Source of the DNA: Paenibacillus cellulosilyticus
Lineage (GTDB): Bacteria > Bacillota > Bacilli > Paenibacillales > Paenibacillaceae
Reading direction: 5' to 3'
NCBI RefSeq assembly: GCF_003182255.1
Contig: NZ_QGTQ01000003.1
Location: forward strand, 62,001-126,000
Length of the DNA stretch: 64,000 bases
Shown one piece after another: positions 50,360 to 59,746 of this stretch. How positions within the stretch are numbered: position 1 is the first letter of the stretch; each line of letters opens with the position of its first letter. The position numbers and the translations under genes were made by a program. The notes under the pieces are model-generated. The model saw only the letters and a list, made by a program, of their open reading frames with translations. It was not told the DNA's origin and made no database searches.

Positions 50360-53152
50360 ATGGATCAGAACAGATGGCATCAATTGCCAACAGAGACGCT
50401 GGAGCAATCGTTAGGCTGCGATACGGCTCGCGGGCTGACAGGGGCGACGGCGGAGGAACGGCTGAGGCAGTTTGGCCACAATGAGCTGTCTGAAGGGGCT
50501 CGTGTTTCACCGCTGTTATTGTTCTTGAATCAGTTCAAAGATTTCATGGTTCTCGTCTTAATGGGTGCAACACTCATTTCTGGCCTGCTTGGCGAGTTCC
50601 TTGATGCTATTACGATTGTGGCGATCATCGTATTGAACGCTGTGCTTGGTTTTGTACAAGAGTTCCGAGCAGAGCGTTCATTGCGTGCGCTGAAGGCGCT
50701 GTCGGCCCCGACAGCGAAGGTTATCCGTGATGGCAATACGGATATTGTGCCAGCTAGCGAGCTTGTCCCTGGTGATTTGGTTTTGCTGGAGAGTGGTGAC
50801 CGTGTACCGGCCGACATTCGATTCATACAAGCTAACAGCTGCTATGCTGAGGAATCGGCACTGACCGGTGAATCCGTTCCAGTAGGGAAGCATGCTAATC
50901 CTATCACAGAACCTGAGCTGCCATTAGGCGATCAGCGCAACATCGGCTTCATGGGCACGATGCTGACAGGAGGGACAGGCAAAGGGGTTGTCATCCGAAC
51001 AGGGATGGAGACCGAGATGGGACGCATCGCCGACCTCATTCAGAAGACAGAGGAAATGGAAACACCATTGCAGCGACGGCTGGAGCAGCTGGGCAAAATT
51101 CTGATTATCGTCGCCGTAGCGTTGACAGTTCTCGTCGTTATCGCGGGCATCATGCACGGACAGCCGGCATATGGCATGTTCCTGGCTGGCGTAAGCCTTG
51201 CCGTAGCTGCAATCCCGGAAGGGCTGCCGGCGATCGTTACGATCGCGCTCGCGCTTGGCGTGCAGCGAATGATCAAGCGGAAGGCGATCGTAAGGAAGCT
51301 GCCATCCGTGGAGACGCTGGGCTGTGCATCCGTCATATGCTCGGATAAGACCGGCACGCTGACACAGAACAAAATGACAGTAACCGGCGTTTGGCTGAGC
51401 GGCCGTGCTATTCAAATTACAGGCGAAGGGTATGAGCCTGTCGGCGAAGCGTACGAGCATGGCAAGCCTGTCGATCCGAAGCATGATCAGTCGCTGAGAC
51501 GCTTATTGCAGATAGCGGCGCTTTGCAACAATGCCGAAGTCGTTAGAAATGCCGAAGCGGAGGATAAAGACGGCAAGGGTAAGAAAAGCGCAGAGCGCAA
51601 GGAAGAATGGCAGCTCAAAGGTGACCCGACCGAAGGTGCGCTTACTGTATTATCGTCCAAGCTGGGCATGTCCGCGAAGTCGCTTGAGCCGTTGTACAAG
51701 CGGATCGCTGAGTTTCCGTTCGATTCCGAACGCAAGCGGATGTCCGTCATCGTCTCGCATCAGGGCGGCAGGCTCGTATGCGCCAAAGGTGCACCGGATA
51801 TGCTCATGGAGCAATGCGCTTACGTGCTGTGGGAAGACAAGGTTATGCCTTTCACCGCGACGCTTAAGCGCAAGGTAGCGGAAGCATCAGAGCAAATGGC
51901 AGGATCAGCGCTGCGCGTGCTTGGGTTTGCCTATCGGGATCTGCGCTCGCATGATCGTTGTGAGACGACGGAAGAAGCCGAATCTCAGCTTATTTTTGCC
52001 GGATTGACTGGTATGATCGACCCGCCTCGCAAAGAGGTGCGTGAAGCAATCGCAACGTGCCGCCGCGCTGGCATCAAGACGGTTATGATCACAGGGGATC
52101 ACCAGTTAACAGCTGAGGCAATTGCGAATCAGCTTGGCATTATGCCTAGAGGCGGGATTGCGATTAGCGGTCGCGAGCTGTCGCAGATGGATGACGAGCA
52201 GCTTGATAAGATCTCTGACAATATTTACGTTTATGCGCGCGTATCGCCGGAACACAAGCTGCGTATCGTGAAGTCGCTTCAGCGCCAAGGACATGTCGTT
52301 GCCATGACAGGGGACGGTGTCAATGACGCGCCAGCGATCAAGGCGGCTGATATCGGCATCGCAATGGGGATTTCGGGCACTGACGTTTCGAAGGAAGCTT
52401 CCGCACTCATCTTGAGCGATGACAACTTCGCAACGATCGTAGCAGCCATAGAAGAAGGCCGGAACATCTATGAGAACATTCGCAAATTTATTCGTTACCT
52501 GCTCGCTTCGAACGTTGGTGAAATCTTGACGATGTTCTTGGCCATGATGGCGGGACTGCCGCTGCCGCTTATTCCGATTCAGATTCTGTGGGTTAACCTC
52601 GTCACAGACGGTCTGCCTGCGATGGCGCTTGGCGTCGATCAGGCGGAGAAGGACTTGATGAAGATGAAGCCGCGGTCTTCAGTGGAAAGCATCTTCGCAA
52701 GGCGGTTGGGTTGGAAAATCATCAGCCGCGGCATACTGATCGGCGTCTGTACGCTTGGCGCGTTCTGGCTCACATTGTCCAAGGCGCCAGGGGATGCTGG
52801 CCAGCTTGTATTGGCGCAGACGGTTGCGTTCGCGACATTGGTACTTGCTCAGCTTATCCATGTGTTTGACTGCCGCAGCTCGCGGTCCATCTTCCATCGT
52901 AATATTTTGCAAAATAAATATCTCGTGTTCGCCGTATTGTCTTCGCTCGTGCTGATGCTGGGCGTTCTGTACTTGAAGCCGCTTCAACCGGTATTCAAGA
53001 CCGTGCCGCTCGACTTCCGCGAATGGTGTCTCGTGTTCGTCGCGGCAGGTATTCCGACGTTCGTCATGGGCATCGGCAGCGTGCTCAGCTCCGGCCGCAA
53101 AAAGTCGAAAACGAAGTGGACACCATCGGGCAAACATTCCACGGCACGGTGA
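50360..53152 (+). CDS. SERCA-like calcium-transporting P-type ATPase (type IIA)
   Basis: The 930-residue pump has an N-terminal cation-ATPase domain (LTGATAEERLRQFGHNELSE), TGES at 169-172 (actuator), PEGLP at 286-290 (M4 ion site), the phosphorylated Asp329 in SDKTGTLTQNK, and TGDGVNDAP at 650-658. M5/M6 ligands lie in the segment with LASNVGEILTMFLAMM and LWVNLVTDGLPAMALG. It drives Ca2+ out of the cell (possibly also Mn2+). The ATG at 50360 has GGGAGGGAG upstream; the extended frame before it is not used. Together with the CaCA exchanger at 36.1 kb it gives two calcium exporters in this window. Confidence 0.95.
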   Translation: MDQNRWHQLPTETLEQSLGCDTARGLTGATAEERLRQFGHNELSEGARVSPLLLFLNQFKDFMVLVLMGATLISGLLGEFLDAITIVAIIVLNAVLGFVQEFRAERSLRALKALSAPTAKVIRDGNTDIVPASELVPGDLVLLESGDRVPADIRFIQANSCYAEESALTGESVPVGKHANPITEPELPLGDQRNIGFMGTMLTGGTGKGVVIRTGMETEMGRIADLIQKTEEMETPLQRRLEQLGKILIIVAVALTVLVVIAGIMHGQPAYGMFLAGVSLAVAAIPEGLPAIVTIALALGVQRMIKRKAIVRKLPSVETLGCASVICSDKTGTLTQNKMTVTGVWLSGRAIQITGEGYEPVGEAYEHGKPVDPKHDQSLRRLLQIAALCNNAEVVRNAEAEDKDGKGKKSAERKEEWQLKGDPTEGALTVLSSKLGMSAKSLEPLYKRIAEFPFDSERKRMSVIVSHQGGRLVCAKGAPDMLMEQCAYVLWEDKVMPFTATLKRKVAEASEQMAGSALRVLGFAYRDLRSHDRCETTEEAESQLIFAGLTGMIDPPRKEVREAIATCRRAGIKTVMITGDHQLTAEAIANQLGIMPRGGIAISGRELSQMDDEQLDKISDNIYVYARVSPEHKLRIVKSLQRQGHVVAMTGDGVNDAPAIKAADIGIAMGISGTDVSKEASALILSDDNFATIVAAIEEGRNIYENIRKFIRYLLASNVGEILTMFLAMMAGLPLPLIPIQILWVNLVTDGLPAMALGVDQAEKDLMKMKPRSSVESIFARRLGWKIISRGILIGVCTLGAFWLTLSKAPGDAGQLVLAQTVAFATLVLAQLIHVFDCRSSRSIFHRNILQNKYLVFAVLSSLVLMLGVLYLKPLQPVFKTVPLDFREWCLVFVAAGIPTFVMGIGSVLSSGRKKSKTKWTPSGKHSTAR

Positions 53153-53216
53153 AATTGGTTGTCGCCTCACTCTAAAAGGAACAGTGCAGTCCTTATTCTT
53201 CAACATAAGGATCAAG

Positions 53217-53258
53217 CAGCCTCCTGTGCTCGGAGCGATCCGGGGCAGGAGGTTGTTT
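53217..53258 (+). terminator. Probable terminator of the calcium ATPase gene
   Basis: CAGCCTCCTG (53217-53226) and CAGGAGGTTG (53246-53255), a 10-bp stem with one G-U, then TTT. The long loop makes it a moderate candidate. Confidence 0.5.
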
Positions 53259-53404
53259 CCGTACGTGCAGACTAGCGGAATAGTGCAAATGAATGTGCAA
53301 TTAGAGAATGGAGTCCGGCCCCCTTTTCCATTATGCTAGTACCAAAATGTCGGCGGCTGCTCGCTAGCGGCTGCTTTTATGACTTGCAGAAGGGACCGAT
53401 TTCA

Positions 53405-54235
53405 ATGGAATTTGTGAAAATGCACGGACTTGGCAATGACTTCATCGTCGTAGCAGGAGAACAAGCGCTGCCTGAGAATGCATCGGAACTGGCGATCGAG
53501 CTTTGCAACCGATTCTTTGGTATCGGAGCGGATGGTCTTGTTTATATTCTGCCTAGCGAAAAGGCGGATTTCCGGATGCGCATCATCAACTCCGACGGTT
53601 CGGAGGCTGAGCAGTGCGGTAACGCAATCCGCTGCGTATCCAAATATGTGTACGACAACAAGCTGATCGACCGCACGAACATTACGATTGAGACGCTTGG
53701 CGCAGGCGTTCAGCCTGTACAGCTTAACGTGAAAGATGGCGTCGTAGAGACGGTACGCGTTGACATGGGTGAACCGATTCTGAAAGGTCTGCAGGTGCCA
53801 ACTACGATCGATGCCGATCGTGTAATCGAGCAGCGTCTTGAAGTGGACGGACGTACATTCACATTCACGGCCGTATCGATGGGCAACCCGCACTGCGTTA
53901 TTTACGTGGACGATGCGGTCAATTTTGATCTTGCGGCATGGGGACCAAAAATTGAAACGCATCCAACGTTCCCGCGTAAAACGAATGTAGAGTTCGTTAC
54001 GGTAAACTCTCGTTCGCAAACGGATATGCGCGTATGGGAGCGCGGAGCAGGCCCTACGCTTGCATGTGGCACAGGTGCTTGTGCAACGGCTGTATCCTCT
54101 GTACTGAACGGTCTGACAGACCGCAACGTGACGGTTTCGCTCAAGGGCGGCGACCTGTTCATCGAGTGGAACGAGGCAGACAATCATGTGTACATGACAG
54201 GCCCAGCGGCGGTTGTGTTCGCAGGCAAGCTTTAA
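53405..54235 (+). CDS. dapF: Diaminopimelate epimerase
   Basis: The 276-residue cofactor-independent racemase converts LL- to meso-diaminopimelate for peptidoglycan and lysine synthesis. The two catalytic cysteines are seen: Cys71 in EQCGNAIRC and Cys221 in ACGTGACA. The N-terminal MHGLGNDFI is typical. Start at 53405, after GAAGGGA; the frame before it is open but has no homologous sequence. It is monocistronic, with a hairpin terminator 17 bp downstream. Confidence 0.96.
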   Translation: MEFVKMHGLGNDFIVVAGEQALPENASELAIELCNRFFGIGADGLVYILPSEKADFRMRIINSDGSEAEQCGNAIRCVSKYVYDNKLIDRTNITIETLGAGVQPVQLNVKDGVVETVRVDMGEPILKGLQVPTTIDADRVIEQRLEVDGRTFTFTAVSMGNPHCVIYVDDAVNFDLAAWGPKIETHPTFPRKTNVEFVTVNSRSQTDMRVWERGAGPTLACGTGACATAVSSVLNGLTDRNVTVSLKGGDLFIEWNEADNHVYMTGPAAVVFAGKL

Positions 54236-54251
54236 TAATTCAGGAACCAAT

Positions 54252-54281
54252 AGTGGGGTCGGGCAGCCGATCCCACTTTCT
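54252..54281 (+). terminator. Intrinsic terminator of dapF
   Basis: AGTGGGGTCGG (54252-54262) and CCGATCCCACT (54267-54277), an 11-bp stem with one G-U and loop GCAG, followed by TTCTG. Confidence 0.85.
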
Positions 54282-54435
54282 GCTCTATCAATGAAAGCGG
54301 ATTAATGACTTGATATGAGCATAAGGGGTCATTGACGAGTCCCGCACCCGTACGTGGATAGTCAGCCGCAAGTGGAGCATTTGGTCGAATTTCGGTGTTT
54401 TTCGCCGATATTCAGCTGATTTATACAAAAATAGC

Positions 54436-54464
54436 TTGTGAGATGCATTAAAATCCTTTAAAAT
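54436..54464 (+). promoter_or_regulatory. Promoter of the remA operon
   Basis: TTGTGA (54436-54441), a 17-bp spacer and TAAAAT (54459-54464). This puts the transcript start near 54471. Confidence 0.55.
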
Positions 54465-54471
54465 AGATAAA

Positions 54472-54648
54472 CAATGCACTTGCCATGCCGGTACGAGAGT
54501 ATGAGAGCCTCTGGATTCGTCAACACTAGTGCAGGGCTCTGCCAAACCTTTCTTTTTTCCGGCAGCCGGGACTTGCTCGTTCCGAATCTTAGCAAGCATT
54601 TTTCATTCGTACGCAGTTTGCATGTGAAGACCGGAGGGGGAAGTTGAG
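54472..54648 (+). other. Long leader of the remA operon with terminator-like elements
   Basis: About 178 nt separate the predicted start site from remA. AGAGCC/GGCTCT is near 54506-54535 with a T-rich run (54551-54558) after it, and CTTGCT (54572-54577) pairs with AGCAAG (54591-54596) in front of ATTTTT. The rest of the 413-bp dapF-remA gap holds only the dapF terminator and this promoter. The stretch could be an attenuator-type leader. Confidence 0.35.
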
Positions 54649-54909
54649 ATGGCAATCAAGCTTATCAATATCGGATTCGGCAATATCGTGTCCGCCAATC
54701 GGATCATCTCGATCGTCAGTCCGGAATCGGCACCGATCAAGAGAATTATCCAAGAGGCGCGGGATCGTCATATGTTGATTGATGCAACATACGGTCGCCG
54801 GACGCGTGCAGTCATCATTACGGACAGTGACCATGTCATCCTGTCTGCTGTGCAGCCAGAGACTGTGGCGCATCGTCTGTCCGCCAAAGATGACGATAAT
54901 GACGAATAG
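54649..54909 (+). CDS. remA: Extracellular matrix regulator RemA (DUF370)
   Basis: The 86-residue protein starts [23 protein letters not shown] and contains [13 protein letters not shown] and [24 protein letters not shown], matching RemA. RemA is a small DNA-binding activator of biofilm matrix and osmoprotection genes in B. subtilis that forms ring-like octamers. SD GGAGGGGGAAG. It leads the conserved gmk-rpoZ-coaBC-priA cluster. In B. subtilis a yicC-type gene (yloC) precedes it; none is found in the 413-bp gap here. Confidence 0.95.
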   Translation: MAIKLINIGFGNIVSANRIISIVSPESAPIKRIIQEARDRHMLIDATYGRRTRAVIITDSDHVILSAVQPETVAHRLSAKDDDNDE

Positions 54910-54922
54910 TACGGGGAGTCTT

Positions 54923-55540
54923 ATGAACAGAGGATTATTGATCGTTTTGTCCGGGCCGTCCGGAGTTGGCAAAGGAACGGTGTGCGCTTCTTTGCGTCAT
55001 CGTATGCCTGAGCTCGTTTATTCCGTATCTGCGACGACGCGCAGCCCGCGGCAAGGCGAGATTAATGGAATCAATTATTTCTTCAAATCGCAGGAACAAT
55101 TTCAAGATATGATCGCGAATGACGCGCTGCTGGAATGGGCCGAATACGTTGGTAATTATTACGGCACGCCGCGTGATTTTGTCGATCGGACACTTGCTTC
55201 GGGCAAGGACATTATTCTTGAAATTGAAGTGCAAGGTGCGCTCAAGGTGAAACAGAAATTCCCTGAGGGCGTATTTGTATTCTTGATGCCGCCTTCGCTC
55301 GATGAGTTGAAGTCGCGCATTACAGGCCGTGGAACGGAGAATGCGGACGTTATCGATCACCGTATGACGGTTGCAGTCGAAGAGATGAACCTGCTTCAGC
55401 ATTACGACTACGCTGTCGTGAATGATGAGATCGATGCTGCATGCCAGCGAATCCAAAGCATCATTACTGCAGAGCACTGCCGCGCGGATCGGTTAATGAC
55501 CGAACTGCCGCAAATGCCTGCAGCTTCAGAGAAAGCATAG
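54923..55540 (+). CDS. gmk: Guanylate kinase
   Basis: The 205-residue protein has the P-loop GPSGVGKGT at about 10-18, the GMP-binding segment [19 protein letters not shown] and the lid [20 protein letters not shown] region. It phosphorylates GMP to GDP for nucleotide supply. It starts 13 bp after remA with GGGGAG as the SD. Cotranscribed with rpoZ, which starts 15 bp after its stop. Confidence 0.97.
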   Translation: MNRGLLIVLSGPSGVGKGTVCASLRHRMPELVYSVSATTRSPRQGEINGINYFFKSQEQFQDMIANDALLEWAEYVGNYYGTPRDFVDRTLASGKDIILEIEVQGALKVKQKFPEGVFVFLMPPSLDELKSRITGRGTENADVIDHRMTVAVEEMNLLQHYDYAVVNDEIDAACQRIQSIITAEHCRADRLMTELPQMPAASEKA

Positions 55541-55555
55541 ATGAGGTGAGAGGAT

Positions 55556-55783
55556 ATGCTGTATCCATCCATTGATGAAATGATCGAGAAAGTAGACAGT
55601 AAATACAAGCTGGTTGTGGCGGCATCCCGTCGCGCGCGTATGCTGCGCGAAGGTTCAAAGCCAGAAATTCGCAACGCGAAGTCGCACAAGCAGGTAGGCG
55701 TAGCGCTTGAAGAGATTTACCATGATATGCTCGTGGTTGAATCGGTAGAGCCTGCAGCATCCATTAAGAACAAGAACAGGTAA
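55556..55783 (+). CDS. rpoZ: RNA polymerase omega subunit
   Basis: The 75-residue protein starts MLYPSIDEMIEKVDSKYKLVVAASRRAR, the hallmark N-terminal helix pair of omega. It promotes beta-prime folding and core assembly. Located right after gmk, as in Bacillus. SD GAGGTGAGAGG. A terminator-like hairpin follows within the cluster before coaBC. Confidence 0.93.
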   Translation: MLYPSIDEMIEKVDSKYKLVVAASRRARMLREGSKPEIRNAKSHKQVGVALEEIYHDMLVVESVEPAASIKNKNR

Positions 55784-55865
55784 GATCGGCAGAGGCGAGT
55801 GAACTGCCGGCGATATCGCATGCTTGACTCGCCCTATACTGGCCGAACAGAACGGCAGAAAAGTG

Positions 55866-55894
55866 ACAACCGGATTGCGGTTGTTATTTTTTTG
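55866..55894 (+). terminator. Terminator-like hairpin between rpoZ and coaBC
   Basis: ACAACCG (55866-55872) and CGGTTGT (55878-55884), a 7-bp stem with a 5-nt loop followed by TATTTTTTTG. It lies 22 bp before the coaBC start, so it could lower expression of the downstream genes or act as an attenuator. Confidence 0.65.
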
Positions 55895-55915
55895 TTTTCG
55901 GAAGGGAGCGATCGG

Positions 55916-57139
55916 ATGAAAGGGAAAACGATTGTACTCGGCATCACGGGTGGTATTGCGGCTTATAAGGGCGCCGCGCTGTGCAGCAAGCTGACGCAGG
56001 CGGGGTTCGATGTGCATGTCATGATGACAGAGGGCGCAACGCAATTCATCACGCCGCTTACGCTTCAAGCGCTATCCCGTAATCCTGTGCATACAGGCGT
56101 ATTTGAAGAGCAGAATCCTAATGTAATCACGCATATCGATTTGGCTGATCGCGCAGATATGATCATCGTCGCTCCAGCGACGGCGAATACGATTGCAAAG
56201 ATGGCACATGGACTGGCGGACGATATGCTTAGTTCGACGCTGCTTGCAGCAACTTGTCCCGTAGTCGTAGCCCCGGCAATGAATGTACATATGTACGAGC
56301 ATCCTGCTGTCCAGCACAATTTGCGCCTGCTTGCGGAACGTGGCGTTACTTTCATCGAGCCGGAGACTGGCCAATTGGCGTGTGGTTATGTGGCCAAGGG
56401 GCGTCTCGCAGAGCCTGAGTCCATCGTGGCGATCGTATGCGACATGTTCGCTGAGTCCGCACGGAAGCCGCTCGCGGGGAAGAAAGTGCTCATTACGGCG
56501 GGCGGAACGGTGGAACGACTTGATCCGGTGCGCTATTTGACGAATGATTCCTCTGGCAAAATGGGCTTTGCGCTCGCTGCTGCCGCTCGCGACTTCGGCG
56601 CTGATGTAACGGTAGTCGCGGCGAAGACGACTGCCAAGATTCCCGATGGCATCTCGCTTGTTCGTGTTGAATCGGCTGAGCAAATGCTTGAAGCGGTATT
56701 GTCGCGGTTCGAGCAATCGGACCTCGTCATTAAGTCTGCGGCTGTCGCCGATTATCGGCCGGTCGTACGAGCAGAGTCCAAGATCAAGAAGAGCGGTGAT
56801 CGGATTATGCTCGAACTGGTCAAGACAACCGATATTCTACAGACGCTAGGCGAACGGAAAACGTCACAGTTTCTAATTGGCTTTGCGGCAGAAACCGGAG
56901 ACTTGGATCATTACGCAATGGACAAGCTGCAGCGCAAGCGCGCTGACCTTCTCGTTGCCAACGACGTGAGTGAAGATGGTGCGGGCTTCAATACGGATAC
57001 GAATATTATTCGGATATACGACAAGGACGGTTTGGTTGAAGCTTTGCCGATTATGTCCAAGCTCGATGCGGCCAAGCGTGTGCTCAAGCTAGCGTCAGAA
57101 CGGATGACCCAGACGGAGGCCAAGGAGGTGCGCGAATGA
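55916..57139 (+). CDS. coaBC: Bifunctional phosphopantothenoylcysteine decarboxylase / phosphopantothenate-cysteine ligase
   Basis: The protein has 407 residues. The CoaC flavoprotein half (about 1-185) has GITGGIAAYKGAALCSKL, the PAMNVHMYEHPA motif and the catalytic Cys region CGYVAKGRLAEP. The CoaB half (from about 186) starts KKVLITAGGTVERLDPVRYLTN and has IKSAAVADYRP. It couples cysteine to phosphopantothenate and decarboxylates the product, giving phosphopantetheine for CoA. Start at 55916 after GAAGGGAG. priA overlaps its stop by 4 nt (ATGA). Confidence 0.96.
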   Translation: MKGKTIVLGITGGIAAYKGAALCSKLTQAGFDVHVMMTEGATQFITPLTLQALSRNPVHTGVFEEQNPNVITHIDLADRADMIIVAPATANTIAKMAHGLADDMLSSTLLAATCPVVVAPAMNVHMYEHPAVQHNLRLLAERGVTFIEPETGQLACGYVAKGRLAEPESIVAIVCDMFAESARKPLAGKKVLITAGGTVERLDPVRYLTNDSSGKMGFALAAAARDFGADVTVVAAKTTAKIPDGISLVRVESAEQMLEAVLSRFEQSDLVIKSAAVADYRPVVRAESKIKKSGDRIMLELVKTTDILQTLGERKTSQFLIGFAAETGDLDHYAMDKLQRKRADLLVANDVSEDGAGFNTDTNIIRIYDKDGLVEALPIMSKLDAAKRVLKLASERMTQTEAKEVRE

Positions 57140-59661
57140 TCGCGCGCGTCATTGTAGATGTGCCGAGCCGTCAGACGGATCGGCCTTTTGATTATGAAGT
57201 GCCGCAGGAGCTTCAAGGCTGGATCGAGCCCGGAAGCCGTGTTGGCGTACCGTTCGCAGGACGCGTGCTTCAAGGCTTCGTTATTGGTCTTGCTCCGCTG
57301 GATACGGCTGAAGTAGACCGATCGAGACTGAAGGCAATCGCCGAACTGCTTGATCCGCTGCCGCCGCTGCGACCTGATCTCATTGAACTTGCAGAATGGG
57401 TCAGCGACAAGTACTGCTGTACGATGATTGCAGCGCTGCAAGCGATGCTGCCAGCAGCACTTAAAGGCAAGGCGGAGCGATATGTCCGTTGGAGCGAGTC
57501 GTTCGAAGCCAATGAGCCTGCAGCCGCAGCGGCGGTACTGCTGCCCGAAGGCATGCGGGAATGGTTGAAGCGCAGTGGGGCAGTCAAGCTTGATGCACTT
57601 CGTGAACGTTTTCCGGACGCCGCCGAATATGTGAAGGCCGCCATTCGATTAGGCCTGCTCGAGGAGCAGGTGGCGATCCGAGACAAAGTCAGTATCCGCA
57701 AGGTTCTGACGGTGTTCCCGCCGGATAATGTAGAAGAAGCGGAGATCGCAATTGAACAGTGGCCTGCTCGTGCTGCGAAGCAGAGAGATATTCTTGCTCA
57801 CATGCTTAGTGTGGGTACTTCGATGCCGATGCAGCAGCTGCTTGCGGAGACGGGCTCTTCGGCTTCGGTCGTCAAGGCGGTTGCCGATAAGGGCTGGCTT
57901 ACCATTCGTGAGGTCGAGACGGAACGTGATCCTTATGCGGGGCGTTTGTTTAAGAAGACTGAACCGCTGAAGCTGACAGAAGGCCAAGCGCAGGTGCTGG
58001 AGCAGATTGCAGCTTCCGTCCACGCTCGTGAACCGAAGCCGTTTCTGCTTCATGGGGTAACGGGTAGTGGTAAGACAGAAGTATATTTACAAGCCATTCA
58101 AGAGTGCCTCGATATGGACCGGCAGGCAATCGTACTCGTTCCGGAGATCTCGCTTACGCCGCAGATGGTGGAGCGCTTCAAGGGACGATTCGGCGATGCG
58201 GTAGCGGTGCTGCATAGCCGGTTGTCGCACGGTGAGAAGTACGATGAGTGGCGCAAAATTCGAGAGCGCCGCGCGCAGGTAGCGGTCGGCGCTCGGTCGG
58301 CCATATTCGCTCCGTTCGAATCGATTGGCTTAATTATTATCGATGAGGAACATGAATCGAGCTATAAGCAGGAAGAAAGTCCGAAGTATCATGCTCGCGA
58401 CGTTGCAGTGAAGCGAGCGAGGCAGCACGGCGCTGCCGTCGTGCTCGGGTCAGCAACGCCTTCGCTCGAATCATATGCAGCGGCAACTGCGATACGCTCG
58501 CAGCATGGCAGCGGTGCGTCAGCAGCGGCTGCGCTGCTGACGATGCCTGGACGCGTTGCAGATCGCCCAATGCCGCCGGTCGAGGTCATCGATATGCGCA
58601 GTGAACTGCAAGCGGGCAATCGTTCGATGTTCAGCCGCAAGCTGTATGAAGAGCTCGCTAATCGATTGGAAAGAGGCGAGCAATCGGTACTGCTGCTTAA
58701 CCGGCGCGGATATTCGACCTTCGTCATGTGTCGATCCTGTGGCTACACAGCGATGTGTCCGCACTGCGATATTTCATTGACCTATCATCAGAAGACGCGC
58801 CTGCTCCGCTGTCACTACTGTGGACATTCGGAAGGTGCACCTGCCAAATGCCCATCCTGTGAGAGCGAGCATATCAGATTCTTCGGTACGGGTACGCAAC
58901 GGGTTGAAGAAGAACTGGTGAAGCTGTTCCCGGGTATTCGCGTCATTCGGATGGACGTCGATACGACGACGGAGAAAGGCTCGCACGAGAAATGGCTCAA
59001 GCTGTTTGGCGAGCGGAAGGCGGATGTGCTCCTTGGTACGCAGATGGTTGCAAAAGGTCTCGACTTTCCGTATGTGACGCTCGTCGGGGTTATTGCAGCA
59101 GATACTTCGCTCCATCTGCCGGACTTCCGTTCAGCCGAACGGACCTTCCAACTGCTGACGCAGGTGGCGGGACGCGCAGGACGGCATGAGCTGCCCGGTG
59201 AAGTCGTTATCCAGTCGTATGCGCCGGAGCATTATGCGATTCAGACCGCGCAGCAGCATGATTACGAGTCGTTCGTTCGGGAAGAGTTGATGCATAGGAG
59301 GGCAATGGGTTACCCGCCATATTGCCGGTTAATCCTAATCACGATGTCGCATGAGCAGCTGCCGATGTTGACCGATGTTGGCGAACGATTCGCACAGCGG
59401 CTGCGTGATGCGGCGGGCGTCGCGGGCGTCTATGGCAGAGTGGATGGAACGAGTGGACCCAAGGCGTTGGACGTGCTTGGTCCTGTTGCTTCGCCAATCG
59501 CACGTATGAAAGATCGCTACCGTTTTCAATGTATGATAAAATATCGTGGAAACGTTGATGCAACTGGCTTGCTCAACAAAACGCTCCAGCCGTTCCTGCA
59601 AGGGACGGAAGGCCGCGGCGTGCAGTTCGGGATTGATGTTGATCCTCATATGATTTTATGA
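57136..59661 (+). CDS. priA: Primosomal replication restart helicase PriA
   Basis: The 841-residue DEAH helicase reloads DnaB-type helicase on stalled forks. The N-terminal 3'-DNA-binding domain starts MIARVIVDVPSRQTDRPFDYEVP. Walker A GVTGSGKTE is near residue 308-316 and DEEH near 403. Zinc-binding cysteines are arranged CRSCGYTAMCPHC and RCHYCGHSEG-CPSC. The longer length relative to E. coli comes mostly from an extended region before the helicase core (about 110-290). It overlaps coaBC by 4 nt, so it is translationally coupled. Confidence 0.96.
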   Translation: MIARVIVDVPSRQTDRPFDYEVPQELQGWIEPGSRVGVPFAGRVLQGFVIGLAPLDTAEVDRSRLKAIAELLDPLPPLRPDLIELAEWVSDKYCCTMIAALQAMLPAALKGKAERYVRWSESFEANEPAAAAAVLLPEGMREWLKRSGAVKLDALRERFPDAAEYVKAAIRLGLLEEQVAIRDKVSIRKVLTVFPPDNVEEAEIAIEQWPARAAKQRDILAHMLSVGTSMPMQQLLAETGSSASVVKAVADKGWLTIREVETERDPYAGRLFKKTEPLKLTEGQAQVLEQIAASVHAREPKPFLLHGVTGSGKTEVYLQAIQECLDMDRQAIVLVPEISLTPQMVERFKGRFGDAVAVLHSRLSHGEKYDEWRKIRERRAQVAVGARSAIFAPFESIGLIIIDEEHESSYKQEESPKYHARDVAVKRARQHGAAVVLGSATPSLESYAAATAIRSQHGSGASAAAALLTMPGRVADRPMPPVEVIDMRSELQAGNRSMFSRKLYEELANRLERGEQSVLLLNRRGYSTFVMCRSCGYTAMCPHCDISLTYHQKTRLLRCHYCGHSEGAPAKCPSCESEHIRFFGTGTQRVEEELVKLFPGIRVIRMDVDTTTEKGSHEKWLKLFGERKADVLLGTQMVAKGLDFPYVTLVGVIAADTSLHLPDFRSAERTFQLLTQVAGRAGRHELPGEVVIQSYAPEHYAIQTAQQHDYESFVREELMHRRAMGYPPYCRLILITMSHEQLPMLTDVGERFAQRLRDAAGVAGVYGRVDGTSGPKALDVLGPVASPIARMKDRYRFQCMIKYRGNVDATGLLNKTLQPFLQGTEGRGVQFGIDVDPHMIL

Positions 59662-59746
59662 GATAGATACCAGCTAGGCGGCGATTGCGCCGTACTTATT
59701 CATCCTATCGAAATTAATTAATCATCTAAGAAAGAAGGGAAACTTC

